DNA from: Gnomoniopsis sp. IMI 355080 | Lineage: Eukaryota > Ascomycota > Sordariomycetes > Diaporthales > Gnomoniaceae | Assembly: GCA_027946555.1 (NCBI GenBank) | Contig: JAPEVC010000099.1 | Span: 1-64,000 of the forward strand | Direction of reading: 5' to 3' | DNA: 64,000 nucleotides | In this document: one piece after another, positions 24,158-36,198 of the stretch | Layout: each line of letters opens with the position of its first letter | Position numbering within the stretch: the first letter of the stretch is position 1 | The notes under the pieces: model-generated | Databases searched by the model: none | The model's input: the letters and a program-made list of their open reading frames with translations, nothing else | What the model was told of the DNA's origin: nothing | Made by a program: the position numbers and the translations under genes

Positions 24158-27046
24158 ATGCGCCCCCAAATTACACCCTCGCGATTCCTAGTGTTGGCCT
24201 TCGGCCTTCAGGCTCTTGCCGGCCATGGCCACGACACAAACGCTGCTTCTACTGCCTCCACTGAGGTCTGCGAGACCAGGACCATCAACTACATTACACA
24301 CACCCTACCGCAGCAGTGTTTGCGGACCAATTGGGCCTCCGCAAACTCCACCGATCAGAACACTACCACGACTGCTGCTGGTACAACGCCCCAAACTGCT
24401 GTGCTCGAGACGGCGACGGAAACAGGGCAAGCTGCTCCCATAGAGATAGGAGCACCACCTGGTGGAACAGCGAAAAAGGAGGGAGATGCATCTGCTGAGG
24501 ACAAAGAAGCCAAGACCAAGGCAGGAGATGATGACGATGAAGACCTGGCCACCAGCTCGTTCATGTCCTTTGAGGAGTGGAAGGCAATGATGCTCAAGAA
24601 GGCTGGTCAAGATCCAGCCGATTTGAAGGAGAGGAAACGCCGAGAAGGTCTCGAGCGTGCCGATCTAGGTCCTCACGATGTCTTGGACAGCTGGGGCGAC
24701 GACGGCGAGATAGCCCTGGACTTTGACGTCTTGTCCGGCAAGATCTCCGACATGACTGCTACAGCCAGTGCCAAGAGCGGTGCAGCCTCTGGCGACGCAG
24801 CCAATGTCGAGGACAAGGTCCCGGCGCCGCCGTTGGACGACGACGCGGTGGCCCGTTACCCCAGGCCCAAGGATGCTGGAAAGACTTGCAAGGAGCGCTT
24901 CTCATACTCTTCTTTCGACGGAGGCGCAACCATCCTCAAGACGAGCCCCGGTGCCCAGAATCCTAAATCGATCCTGGTGGAAAACAAAGATGCCTACATG
25001 CTCTTCACATGTTCCCAAGAAAACAAATTTGTGATAGTCGAGCTCAGCGAGGACGTCTTGGTTGATACCGTTGTGTTGGCCAACTTTGAATTTTTCTCAA
25101 GCACGATCCGCCACTTTCGCGTCAGTGTCAGCGACAAGTATCCTGTCAAGTTGGATAAATGGAAGGATATCGGCACCTACCAGGCGAGGAACACGAGAGA
25201 CATCCAGGCCTTTCTGATCGAGAATCCCAAGATCTGGGCCAAGTACATACGCATCGAATTCTTATCACACTACGGCAAGGAGTACTACTGCCCCGTCTCA
25301 TTACTTCGAGTCCATGGCACAAGAATGCTAGACACGTGGAAAGATGTCGAGAACGCTGTTCCCGACGATGACGAGGCATACGAGTCCGTTCAGGAACTCG
25401 AAGCTGTGCCAGAACCAGAGTTGCCTCAAGAGATGGCGACCTCGGCAAAGGCGGAAGTGACGCACATTGCTGCATCGACAAGCTCCTTTGCAGCTAACGA
25501 CTCAGTCAAAGATTATGGTACCTCACCGTGGTATCCTCCTCTGTTTAATGAGCCTCACATGGAGACTTGTGGCATCGTCACGCCCACAACGACAGGAACA
25601 GCTACAATGGAGCTACCAGCACACGCCGCCAACGACAGTCACAGATCACTGGGTTCTCTAACAAGCTCCCAAATGGGCCAAGCAAAGACTACAGTGAACA
25701 ATATCACAGTGTCTTCAACAGCGGTTGTGCCTCCGCAGACGAACACGTCCTTTCCCTCTCCAAACATATCGAGCAATAATAACTCAACAATACCAGCGTC
25801 GCACGTTCCAAATTCTAGCAACCACACGAATGGAAACTACTCTCAGCCTGCGGAGCAGGCTGATAAGTCCTCTGTGACACCACCAAAGTCAACTTCAGGA
25901 TCCAAGTCCGACGATGTGCCTGCCAAACCCACATCAAAACAACCTCACACAAACTACCAACACAAAAATGCGACCGGCACCGCATCCTCTGCGGCAGCCT
26001 CGCCCACCATCCAAGAATCATTCTTTAAATCCATCACCAAACGCATTACATACCTGGAGGGAAACGTGACTCTCTCCCTTCAGTACATCGAAGAACAATC
26101 AAGATTCCTCCAAGACAGCCTCCAAAAGATGGAACGCCGTCAAATCTCCCGCATCGATAACTTCCTTAGCAAACTCAACAATACCGTGTTTGACGAGCTC
26201 CGCTCGGTCAAAGCCCAGTACGACCAACACTGGCAGAGCACCGTTCTCGAACTAGAAAGCCAGCGCGAACACTTTGACCGCCAGGTCCTGACGCTCACTA
26301 TGCGTGTGAACCTCCTCGCAGACGAAGTCGGCTTCCTGAAACTCATGATGATCGTGCTCATCATCCTGCAGGTCTGCTGCCTCGTCGTGGTGCTCTTCCC
26401 CCGCGGGCCGCCAGGCGGCGAGCAATGGACCACGACGGGCCAGTTCTTCAACACCTATCTTGGCTCCCCACGCCTGCCACCCGGCTCGCCACAGTCATCC
26501 GTGCGGAGGAATGGCAACCTCACGCCCACGCACATGCGGCGCATCGGCCGGCACGCAATCAGCGGGATGCTGCGCCCGGGCGCCATTCAACGATCCGTCT
26601 CCGGCCCAGCTGCCACCGCGTCTTTCACGGATAAAGTCCTCCCACTAACGCCGACGTCCGAGCGGTCTGAGCCCTTTGACCGCAGCGACAACGAGAATGA
26701 CTCGCCGACGCCGCCGTCCTCGCGAGCGGCACGATCGCCGCCGCAAATACGTGTCAACGAGCCTGAGGATCTGTCTGACGATGATGAGAATGATGACGCG
26801 GATAACAAAAGGACAAGGCCGCTGATAGAGGAACTGCCCTCGCCGGGCGAGGAATCGTCAGGCAGCATAACGCCGAGCTCCAAGAGGGACCGCGAAGGAG
26901 CACCTGACGAAGAGAGAGAGCACGTGTACGAAGATGTGGATGATGGTCAGCCCGGCAAGCCGCCATTGACGAGGTCACCGTTCTCAGAACTGGGTGCGAG
27001 CTCTAGAAAACCTCTTCCGGCGCTACCCGAGGACCCGGTCTTATAG
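24158..27046 (+). CDS. SLP1: SUN-domain ER membrane protein Slp1
   Basis: Slp1-type proteins carry a central SUN domain facing the ER lumen and, with Emp65, protect soluble proteins during folding. The protein is 962 aa from one exon. A signal peptide occupies residues 1-21. The SUN domain spans about 241-392 (KERFSYSSFDGGATILKTS, then FVIVELSEDVLVDTVVLANF, ending in YYCPVSLLRVHGT). A Ser/Thr/Asn-rich linker with many N-glycosylation sequons follows. A coiled coil at about 620-720 precedes the membrane segment at about 727-749 (FLKLMMIVLIILQVCCLVVV). The tail is cytosolic and acidic. The internal SUN domain and C-terminal anchor separate it from classical Sad1/SUN proteins. Confidence 0.93.
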   Translation: MRPQITPSRFLVLAFGLQALAGHGHDTNAASTASTEVCETRTINYITHTLPQQCLRTNWASANSTDQNTTTTAAGTTPQTAVLETATETGQAAPIEIGAPPGGTAKKEGDASAEDKEAKTKAGDDDDEDLATSSFMSFEEWKAMMLKKAGQDPADLKERKRREGLERADLGPHDVLDSWGDDGEIALDFDVLSGKISDMTATASAKSGAASGDAANVEDKVPAPPLDDDAVARYPRPKDAGKTCKERFSYSSFDGGATILKTSPGAQNPKSILVENKDAYMLFTCSQENKFVIVELSEDVLVDTVVLANFEFFSSTIRHFRVSVSDKYPVKLDKWKDIGTYQARNTRDIQAFLIENPKIWAKYIRIEFLSHYGKEYYCPVSLLRVHGTRMLDTWKDVENAVPDDDEAYESVQELEAVPEPELPQEMATSAKAEVTHIAASTSSFAANDSVKDYGTSPWYPPLFNEPHMETCGIVTPTTTGTATMELPAHAANDSHRSLGSLTSSQMGQAKTTVNNITVSSTAVVPPQTNTSFPSPNISSNNNSTIPASHVPNSSNHTNGNYSQPAEQADKSSVTPPKSTSGSKSDDVPAKPTSKQPHTNYQHKNATGTASSAAASPTIQESFFKSITKRITYLEGNVTLSLQYIEEQSRFLQDSLQKMERRQISRIDNFLSKLNNTVFDELRSVKAQYDQHWQSTVLELESQREHFDRQVLTLTMRVNLLADEVGFLKLMMIVLIILQVCCLVVVLFPRGPPGGEQWTTTGQFFNTYLGSPRLPPGSPQSSVRRNGNLTPTHMRRIGRHAISGMLRPGAIQRSVSGPAATASFTDKVLPLTPTSERSEPFDRSDNENDSPTPPSSRAARSPPQIRVNEPEDLSDDDENDDADNKRTRPLIEELPSPGEESSGSITPSSKRDREGAPDEEREHVYEDVDDGQPGKPPLTRSPFSELGASSRKPLPALPEDPVL

Positions 27047-28228
27047 AATAGTATAGCGTTTGAGTATATACGGAATAGGCAAACGACATATATGACAGCT
27101 CCAAATTGTCAATTAGGTGGACACAGTGTGAGTGAAGTCACGGTAACAGGAAATGCGGTCGCCGTAACTGCACGTCGATCTGTGATGTGACCATTGCTCC
27201 AATGTGTTCTGGGGAGCATTCAGAAGAGACGTGCAGTAATTTCTGTGGTATGAATGTTGAACATGCTCTGGCTTGGTGCTAGTCGGCCTGGTCATATGTC
27301 AAAACACCTTGCAGACATGGCATCCCAAATAGGAGTAACCCGAAAAAATGTCGAATTGCCTGCATGCTTTGGATGAAGGATACATGACTTGGTCATATTA
27401 TTATGAGTTATAAGGGCATTTTGGCTCGTTGGCCAAAACAATTCGACGAGACTAGCCCTTACAAGTTTTACGAATGGTCAAACCCTCCCTGAACGCCTTG
27501 CCCACATGAGACATAATAGCATTTGCAGTCGTCAAGTTCGACCGCAGCCGATATGTCAGAGCCATGATATTTGGGAAGCGATATGTCGCGTGCCATATTC
27601 AAAGGCGAAGCAGCGATAATAGTGGAACGTTTCCCCCACGAAAGGCCCAGGGAAAATACTCAACGCCTCGACATCCACCTCCTATGAACAGATCTTAGAA
27701 AATTTCAATATACGACCTGAATTGTTCTAGTGCAATGGCTACCCGACAGGCTGCCCTAGGGCTAGTAGAGAAGCCGGCGGAGATGTCCTTCCAATTCTCA
27801 TGATCCTGACAACAGGATTCAAGTCCATCTATGTCACTCGGAGAACCGCCACACAACTTGCCAACCCCAACTGGCAACCCATGCCTATGACCGCAATAAA
27901 CTTCTATCTCCGTTATTTTACAGTTTCTGTTAATACCATCAAAGAAAAAAGAAGCCAACCTGTATCGCGGCAAGATCGGCCTTCGCATAGAAGCCTGTTC
28001 ATGTACATGAAAGGTGCCAAAACTTGCTGCAGACGCAAAACATTGTCCGTCGAAACATCGCGTGAGAGGTCTCGTAGATAGCAAAGAAAAAGCTAGGCGA
28101 TATTCTGCGGGACGCAAGTGACTCCTTTGTTTTTTCGTCTATTGCGGGACTCAAAATTTTCTTCCCAAAAGATATTTGTCTCAAGAAAGCGAGGAATTTG
28201 GGTGTCATGAGCCCTCAGACGGAGAGAT
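27047..28228. other. Intergenic region between converging SLP1 and the Mei2-like gene
   Basis: About 1.2 kb with both 3' UTRs. A minus-strand frame at 27695-28117 is open but matches nothing known. I see no RNA gene. Confidence 0.45.
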
Positions 28229-30682
28229 CTAGTGCATATAATCCTGGTGGGAGTACATTCCGTAGTCATACTCCTCGATGGCTGCGAGGCGAGTGCCACG
28301 GTCGTACTGGGAGCGGCGGCGGCGCTGCTCATCACGGAAATGTTGACCAGCGTTGGGAGTAAAGAGACCTTTGGAGACATGCCACAAATCAGCAGACTGA
28401 CCAAGCGGAATGTAATTGCCCAGAAGACTCCGAAACTTACCAACATGCTCGGCATTCTCACAGCTTCTCTTCATCTTGGACTGGTTGTCTGGCCCTGGGA
28501 ACGGCTCCTCCTGGCCGGCCATCTCTGGAACAGGCCCATTGGAGGTATAGTAAAGCTTGGGTCGGTAGTGAGCCTGTTCCAACATGACGGAGCTGTTGCG
28601 GAACTTTTGGACGAGACAGTCCTTGCCCTGAATGGTGGCGTAGGAGATCTCGGCGACCTTGTCACTCTTGAAGCAGTTCCAGCGCTGGTTACCTCGCGCG
28701 TTGACAAAGTCAATGATGTCCAGAGGATCAACAAAGTTGATGAAAGAATAACCAACGTTGCAATCATTCGCGAAATCAATGCGCAGATACATGAAGTCAT
28801 ACTTTCCCCAGCTGGACTCGTCAATGATGCTCTTCAGCATGGCCTGGTCAACTTTGTTTGGTATGTTTCGGAGCATAATGGTGGTGCGAACGTCGGTGCC
28901 TTCTCGGATCCTGTTGATATCAACGTGGTTGTGGTGGGGTCCCGGTGGGCTGAATTGGGCTCGATTGACGCGTGTGGCATTCTGCCGGCGATCATTCGAG
29001 CGATTCAATAGGCTTGAAGCTGAACGCCGGAAGATCTCCGTTGGTCTCGGGCTTGAGAAGGGGTTCCTCGAGGACATCGATCCTCCCATGGGAGGGGAGT
29101 AAGAACCAGGCATAGAGTACGTCTGGCTGATGGGGCTCATCAAAGAGAAATTGGTGTCTGAAGAAGCTGGGGTGTGTCTCCGAGTGAATGGGGTCTGGTA
29201 GTCGAAGGCACCCAATTGGGATGACTGTTGGCTGAGACTCCACGAATCTGACCATTGAGACCCATGGGAGGAACTGCTGAGACCAAGCAAAGACATAGTA
29301 GAGGGTTGAGGGGTCTGCATGGGCATCTGGGCGTCGTACAGTGACATGTTGCCGTAGGATGCCTCCAGGTTGAGGAGAGCGTTGTTCGCGTCGGCTGGTT
29401 TACGGTAGTCACGGGGCTTCTTGCGCATGCAGGTAGCTTGACTACCTGGGGAAAACGGCGCCAAGAGGAAGGAAAAGAAACCCTCGACCTGTCGACGTAT
29501 TAGCAGTGCCCAAAGCAAATACAAAACCAAGGGCAAGACTCACATTGATCCAACCAAGATTGTAGAGGTAGGAAGCACAGCTGCGGGTGGCATCGGCGTC
29601 TGACCACTCGATAACCCACTGCATGGTGCCGGGGACAAGCGAAGTTGGCTGCTTGATCATGGCAAAGAAATCGTAGTGCTTGAATTGCTCACGAAGCTTG
29701 CTCTGAATCTGGGTGTCGCTAAGAAGGGCAATGGGACAGACAAGTATAGTATGTAGACCCTCATTCTCATGAGCGGGGATGCTCAGCATCTCGGTGGCCT
29801 GCCACAGACGGTCAGCTTGGATCATCCAGAAGAAAGGAGAAAGGTGGAACAAACCTTGTTCATCTCTTCAGCAGTGATAGCCTCGATCTTCCAGGTGTGG
29901 GGATTGAAGGTGGTATCTTTCAGGATTCTGGCAGCGTCTCGGACATTCGTAGCTCGGATGTAGAACTCTTTGCCGACGGGGAAGATACTCGGGTGGCAGT
30001 GGAAGGGGCCTCCCTGAGCCAACGATTGAAGGCACTGTCACTGAAATCAGCGGATGTTTGAAGGTAAGCGGCCTAATTATGTACTAACCACAATGTATTG
30101 AGTCATAGTCTCTGCATCGAGACGTCCAGATGAGGCAGTGACGCGCATCGAACGGGAAAGCTTCAATTCATGGCTGAAGACAGGAGACAGAGGCAGGTCG
30201 AGGTAGACTTGGAAACCGGTGATGGGGCTCCGAGCAACGGTCTCAGGGAGACGGCCCATAGGTCTGGGAGTTGTCACATCGCTGGCAGAAATGTTGCTGC
30301 TAATTGGATTGGCGGAAGAGAGACGGCAGAGTGACGGCTCAAACGCCGAGGCTGTAGCTGACAGCTTGGTCGAAGCCTGGGTCTTCTCCGGAGTGGAGCT
30401 GATGAAAGGGTCCTTGTCGTGGACGACAGAGGTGATCGAGTCCATAGACGCCATCCGATGAATGGAAGACGAAGTTTGTGCACCAAATCTGATGGAACGA
30501 GCGTCGTTCTTGTCGGTGCTCAGTGTGAGTGCGTGGAGGAGGCGAGAGGATTTGGCAGAATCATCCTGAGGGGAGAAGATGGTCAAACGAGTGTCAGGAG
30601 TGTCTTCATACTTGTAAGAGTCAGCACCACCCTCACTAGGAGGTGAGGATGGGTGAGTTAGCATGTCTCTAGGTAGAGACAT
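28229..30682 (-). CDS. Mei2-like RNA-binding protein
   Basis: Mei2-type proteins bind RNA and, in fission yeast, switch cells to meiosis by sequestering the mRNA-elimination factor Mmi1. Exons are 30682-30089, 30034-29855, 29798-29544, 29488-28441 and 28368-28229, giving 738 aa. Residues 199-345 hold degenerate RRMs (FPVGKEFYIRATNVRDAAR; HTILVCPIALLSDTQIQSKL). The hallmark C-terminal RRM (about 544-640) has RTTIMLRNIPNKVDQAML, YDFMYLRIDFANDCNVGYSF and GNQRWNCFKSDKVAEISYA. The last intron, 28369-28440, is 72 nt and stop-free. It has donor GTAAGT and end CCAAAG, and removing it yields the smooth EHVGLFTPNAGQHF. If retained, the protein is 762 aa. In filamentous fungi the role may be broader than meiosis. 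Confidence 0.9.
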
Positions 30683-32908
30683 ATTGCCCGAGATTGGGTT
30701 GGTTGTGTTTGCTGCGGTCGGCCTTGAAGCTCAATTCAGACAATGTTGAAAGTAGAAGCAGGCCGAAATGCGACAATGGACAACGAAGAACTACTTGAGG
30801 TGATGGAGACGATGGTAGATGATTGTTTAGATGAGACGCCACCAAGGCAAACCTAAGAGAGGGAAAGGGAAAAGGTGACGATCCCAAAGAAGGAGTAAGA
30901 TAGGGGCAGAGAAGTGGCTTAGTAGGAGGTTGGTTAGAGTGCAAGGTGAAGAAAAGGAGAAAGTCGAGAGTTGACAGTAGTGTCGGAAAGAACCCATAAT
31001 CTTATTGAGTTTTGGAAGGAACACCTCTATATGGGATGGAGAAAGGGTTGTTGAGTGCAAAAGCAGGAAGGAGCAGGCGCAGTTTGCAAGGCCAAACAGA
31101 CTGCAAGGAAAGAGCCCTTGCCATGACAACCTTTCACATGAAGCAGTCACAGGAGTCTCTGATTGACCTTGTCTCAAAAGCTCTACCCTGCCCAGATAGA
31201 ATTTCAAGAACAAATCTATTTATTATTTTTCAAGGTCCACAATAGAGCCATGTGTACGACGAAAATTCAGGACAACAACATAATTTTGTTGGCCCAGTTT
31301 AATTACGCTGTTCTCCTCGTTATACGGGGCTGCAACATGGAGAGAAAATCTTTTATTCATATACAGCCTGTGGTTGTTGCTTGTGTCCTGGTCTGACTCC
31401 ATTGAAATGACCAGTCTCACATGTTCAAGCCCAGGAGTATTCTTTTTCAGTTCTAGTTGCTTCTCTACGCCATGATATGAGCCTTGTGATGATCGTCACA
31501 TCATAAGTCATTGGATCTCCTGGCTGATTAAGACCATGGTTCCAACAAAAGTAACAGGAGATAGTAGCACAGTCTCCTCATATTTCAATCTACAATGTTC
31601 AAAACACAGCCTTACGCAGAGGCCAGCAGCGTAGCGATGTACTTGTCCACCATAATACTGCGTCTATTTTACTTACGACGACTGCAAAAAAGTACTATCA
31701 GTTCCATGCTCACTCAAGCCAATGAAGAAGGTCTCTGGAGAGTGCCATTCAACATTCTGCAAATACTTGCCTGTTGGTCGATATAACCGAGATGTTCTCA
31801 CCCTCAGGAGTAGTTTATCGGCTGCGAAGACGAAGTCTGCGGCTGTCTGCCAGGCAGAGAGAGGGCCCCAGGATAGCCTCAGGCTTTCGGACAAAGGGCA
31901 TGAAATATCAAATTTTGATGTGGATAGAATCAGCACAAAGGAAGGAACATGCAACTAGAGTGGAAATGTGACATATATAGATAGAGGTTGATCAACGGAA
32001 AGATAATCCAAGAAATGGAGACCAAGATGAAAAACAGGCACTCAGCACTCTAGTACTCTTGTGTAGGCCAATCCTCGAAGCCATCACCTGGCCTTCCATC
32101 CATCTATTGCAACAAATCACTTGTGAAAGATTATTACCTAGGTGTACTCACAGTACGAGCCCTAGCTTTTGTTGCATATGATTGTAAGCAACCATGGGTG
32201 GCTGTTCTGCATAGTATTGCTGAGAGGCCCCTCAGGCATGCTAAGGGAAGCCTGACTTCAAAACTTGCCAGTTCTCCCGAAGCCGCCTCTGGCGAACAAT
32301 GAACTTTAGTGACCAATCAATCAGACAAATTCAATGACTGGTATAGAATGGGGCTGGAATTGTGCGGTGACAATGCAACACCATCTTGCTCATCAACGGA
32401 ACTCAGCAGGGGTTGAAACGCACACGTTTTTGGTCACAATGACTTATTAGAGACTTGAGGGATTTATGATTTAGGGAAGTCTTGATTTGCTAGCAATTTA
32501 ATGATATTGTGTCGAGCCATATGCTACCCAAGAAGAGACTCAACTTCGTAATGTCGTTGCAGGAGTAGTTGTGAGTGCAAGGGTTGTATTAGTAAGTAAT
32601 ATTTAGGGACTGCGGGCATGGCCAGGGAGCCTTGCCGTAGCGACGTAGCCTTGCAGCATACCAAACTGTCTCAAGATCCAGCAATTATCAGATGCAAACT
32701 GGTGCTCGTCTTTGATCTGCCAAACTATTGACGAATATTTCCGTTGCTGCAACGACGAGGCTCCGTCATTTTTCTAGTACTCAAACCGCACCAACCACCG
32801 CCGCATCCTTTTCCAAGTCCATGACTTCAGCGACAACCCCCATCCCTCGAGACTGAGGGCACCGCAGGAACTCACCGAGCCCAAGTCGCTTGCGGGCTCT
32901 CCCTCACG
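30683..32908. other. Long Mei2/SEC15 intergenic region
   Basis: About 2.2 kb between two divergent genes. Pyrimidine-rich stretches on the minus strand upstream of the Mei2-like ATG (30690-31020) look like a long leader. Overlapping open frames on both strands at 31673-31958 match nothing known. No RNA gene recognised. Confidence 0.4.
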
Positions 32909-35423
32909 ATGCCTCCTCGAAGAGCGCAGACGTATGACGACTACAGCTCGGCCGTCAGCCAGGTCAGTACACAGGAATTCTGCACCCTTTCTTGCCGACG
33001 GCTAACAATCGCCCACAGGTCATCCTCGCGGCGTCCGATTCGGATTTCCTCGACCAGCTCATACCCCTCCTCAAAGACGCCAGTATCGGCAACCGCACGA
33101 ACTCCCTAGTCCAAAGCCTGAGCTACTACGCCGAAGACCGCGAGGCTGAAATCGAGAATATCGGTCTCACGAAGCATGAGGAGTTCCTTCGCTCTGTCAA
33201 CCAGCTCCAGAAGGTCCGGGAGGGCACCGTCGAGCTGACGGCCGAGATCCTGACCCTGAACCAGTCGATTCAGTCCAGCACCCAGGAGCTGGCTGAGCAG
33301 AAACAGCGCCTCGTAGACAAGAGGGCCATCCGGCAGAATGTAGCCGATGCGTCTGATGCGCTGAAAGAATCGCTCAAGATCCTGCACGCCGTCAATCAAG
33401 CGCACGAGCTTGTGCGGAAGAAGCAGTACTATGCTGCGCTAAAGTCTCTGGAGGATTTGCAGAATGAATATTTGGTGCCGATAATACAGAACAAATATGC
33501 TACACAGCAACAGCTGGCGGATCTGATCCAGAAGTCTATTCCGGCATCCCAGAAGGCGATCGCAGACGCGGTGATGCTGGACCTGAACACCTGGCTCTAC
33601 CGAATCCGTGAAACATCACAATTCTTGGGTGAAGTTGCATTTTATCATACGGAGATGAGGAGGACACGGCACAAGGAGCGCACAGAGAACGATGCGATGC
33701 TCACCGGCTTCAAATTGAATTCAGCGATCGAGTTGGTCTACGAGGAAGACGACGAATTCGACGTGCTTGCCAACGAAGAGCTTGAGGTCAACTTCAAGCC
33801 CATTTTTGAGTGCTTGCATATACATCAGGCCCTCGGACAAAGCGACAAGCTGCGCACCGACTATTCGGCGACAAGAAGGCAGCAGAAGGACCTCCTGATG
33901 CCAACATCCATCCACCTGGACGGTGAGGAGGAGCCGTCGCTAAACAGTTTGCTGGAGGGAATTGCCGGATTTGCCATCATTGAGAAGGCGACTTTGCAAA
34001 AGGTACCGCAGCTACGATCTATTGTGGAGGTGGACGAGCTGTGGGACTCCATGTGCACGTCGGCCATTGCGCTCACCAATCGCTCTTTGGGCAATGTCAC
34101 CAACGCCGAAGTCCTGCTCAAGATCAAGTCCGTCTTTGCTCTATTTATCCAGACTATGGAAGGCTGGGGTTACTCCGTCACCATGCTAGACAATTTCCTC
34201 CTCACCCTCTTTGACAAGTATGCCGAGCTGCTGAAGCGCCGTTTCAGCGAGGACTTCCAGGAGATAGTCTCGACGGACGACTACATGCCGATGGCCATCA
34301 ACACAGTGGAGGAGTACGAGAAAGTTGTTAATGTCAGCTGGTTCAATCAGGACAAGTCGGTGGCCGAGCTCACATTCCCTTGCGTCTTGCCATTCTCGCA
34401 GATGTACCCGCTGTGTTGCATCGACATACGGAATTTTCTCAATCAGTTCTATTTCTTTGCTGATGATCACTTCCAACACCCTAACGTCATTGACGATACA
34501 TTGAGAAAGGTAAGCAGACCTAGACTTGAAGACAGGTTCCGCTAGTTTACTGACCACATGTCGCAGTCCCTGGACGAGCTTCTGACACAGAAAGTGTGCC
34601 AATCGCTCGTAGAACGGCTGAGCTCCCAGTATCTGGGTCAGATAGTACAGATCTTGATCAATCTGGAGCATTTCGAGACTGCCTGCCAGGAGCTAGAGCA
34701 GCTTCTCATCAGAGCACGTTCTTCCACGTCGGCCGGTGGGCCAGTGACCCTGGCGGCCACCGAGGAGTTCGCGAACAACAAGAAGACCGCAGAGAAACGT
34801 ATCTTTGAATTAGTCAATTCCAAGATTGATGACCTTATTGACACCGCGGAATATGACTGGTGAGTTCATACAGAGTTACCCTGGCAATGTTGATATGCCT
34901 TCAGCAGGATATGTTACTGACCAAATCCCGTAGGATGGCTATTACCCCCATTGAAGAACCAAGCAGCTACATGCAGACCCTGACGCGCTATCTCTCCAAC
35001 ATAATGAACTCAACTCTTCTCGGCCTGCCGCCCTCCATCAAAGAACTCATCTACTTCGACGCCCTCTCCCACGCCGCCGAGCGCATTCTCGCCCTCCCAC
35101 TCCTACCCGAAGTCAAGACCATCAACCCCAATGGCGTCGCCGCCATCGCCAAAGACGTCAGGTTCCTCGTCGAGTTCGTCAACGGGCTCGACAACTCGGC
35201 CATGCTCATGAACACGCTCGAGGAGCTCGAGCAGACCGTCGCGCTGATGCAGGTCGAGAACCAGGACGATTATTACGACATGACGCTGCGGAATAGGCAT
35301 TACTCGCGCGTGAATGCGATGAATGGGCCGATCTTGCTAGAGAAGCTGACGCATACCGTCGAGGCCCCGAGTAGGGCTGCGGCGACGATGGCCAACTTCT
35401 CGAGTCGGTTTGGCTTGCGATGA
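32909..35423 (+). CDS. SEC15: Exocyst complex subunit Sec15
   Basis: Sec15 is the exocyst subunit that binds the vesicle Rab GTPase Sec4 and links secretory vesicles to the plasma membrane, important at hyphal tips. Exons 32909-32962, 33019-34509, 34567-34859 and 34934-35423 give 775 aa, a normal fungal length. The N-terminal part is a coiled coil (LRSVNQLQKVREGTVELTAE), followed by VRKKQYYAALKSLEDLQNEY, typical of Sec15, and then the helical Rab-binding C-terminal region (LPPSIKELIYFDALSHAAER, LNTWLYRIRETSQFLGEVAF upstream). All three introns are GT-AG; the last splits the Trp codon of EYDWMAITP. The N-terminal exon encodes just 18 residues. Confidence 0.93.
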
Positions 35424-36198
35424 AATAAGAGGCCTTTTCGGTGGTCTGGAGGGCTGGGGCCTGTCTTTTGTCAAGATTTGGGAGCGTCGACGTGGCGCAG
35501 TGTGCTACGAGCTTGGCGTCAGGTGCAACAACTTTGAGGGGATCAAACTGCAAGATGGTCGTACGGCGTTTCGGTGTGCTCGATTGGAGCAGTGATTTAC
35601 GTTCACTTGAAAAGGTGCGCTCGCGATTTTGAGCGATTCAATGCGGAGAGCGGTACTATTGAAACCTTCCAATTGTAGGAACTGCTTCCCGCGTTCTGCA
35701 TGACTGGTGATGAAGCAATTGACTTGTACGCAGAGGTAAAGAGAGCATACTATTTCTACAAGTCAGGTACATAACCCTGGGTTTCACAGGAATGATCAAT
35801 GTGCCATTCTCTTACTAAAAGCTCCACGCTGTTAAAGGCTTCTTATCTGTCTGTAACCTCATCTCACCTTGGGTTTTCGATACATGGCACTATCGGCAAG
35901 ACAGCCTGATAAAAAAAAAGCATAAATCATCAATTCGCTATCAGTGGTATTGGGCTGCACTGGAAAGTATTTCGAGTGGGAGTATCATAAGTAATCATGA
36001 GCACCCTTGGACCTGCCAATACGCCAAGCCGTTACACTTTCTCCACGGTCTGGTCATCCTCCATAGCAGACGCGAGTGACTGAGAGAACATTCTTCTGTT
36101 ACTGGTACCAATTATGTCGGAGAGGTATCTTCCGTCATTTAGGGACGCTCTGTTTCGGTTGATCCCATCTTTGCAGTTGGCTCTCGCGGACCAACATT
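35424..36198. other. Intergenic region between converging SEC15 and HAPE
   Basis: About 775 bp with both 3' UTRs and an A9 run near 35912. No gene seen. Confidence 0.5.

Noticed and set aside
28232..29011. 259-aa open frame on the + strand opposite the Mei2-like RRM
   Set aside because: The minus strand encodes an unmistakable Mei2 RRM; the plus frame is its shadow.
31480..31530. GTGATGA followed by CTGA, resembling a C/D snoRNA
   Set aside because: The boxes are only about 40 nt apart, there is no terminal stem, and the sequence before CTGA matches no rRNA I recall.
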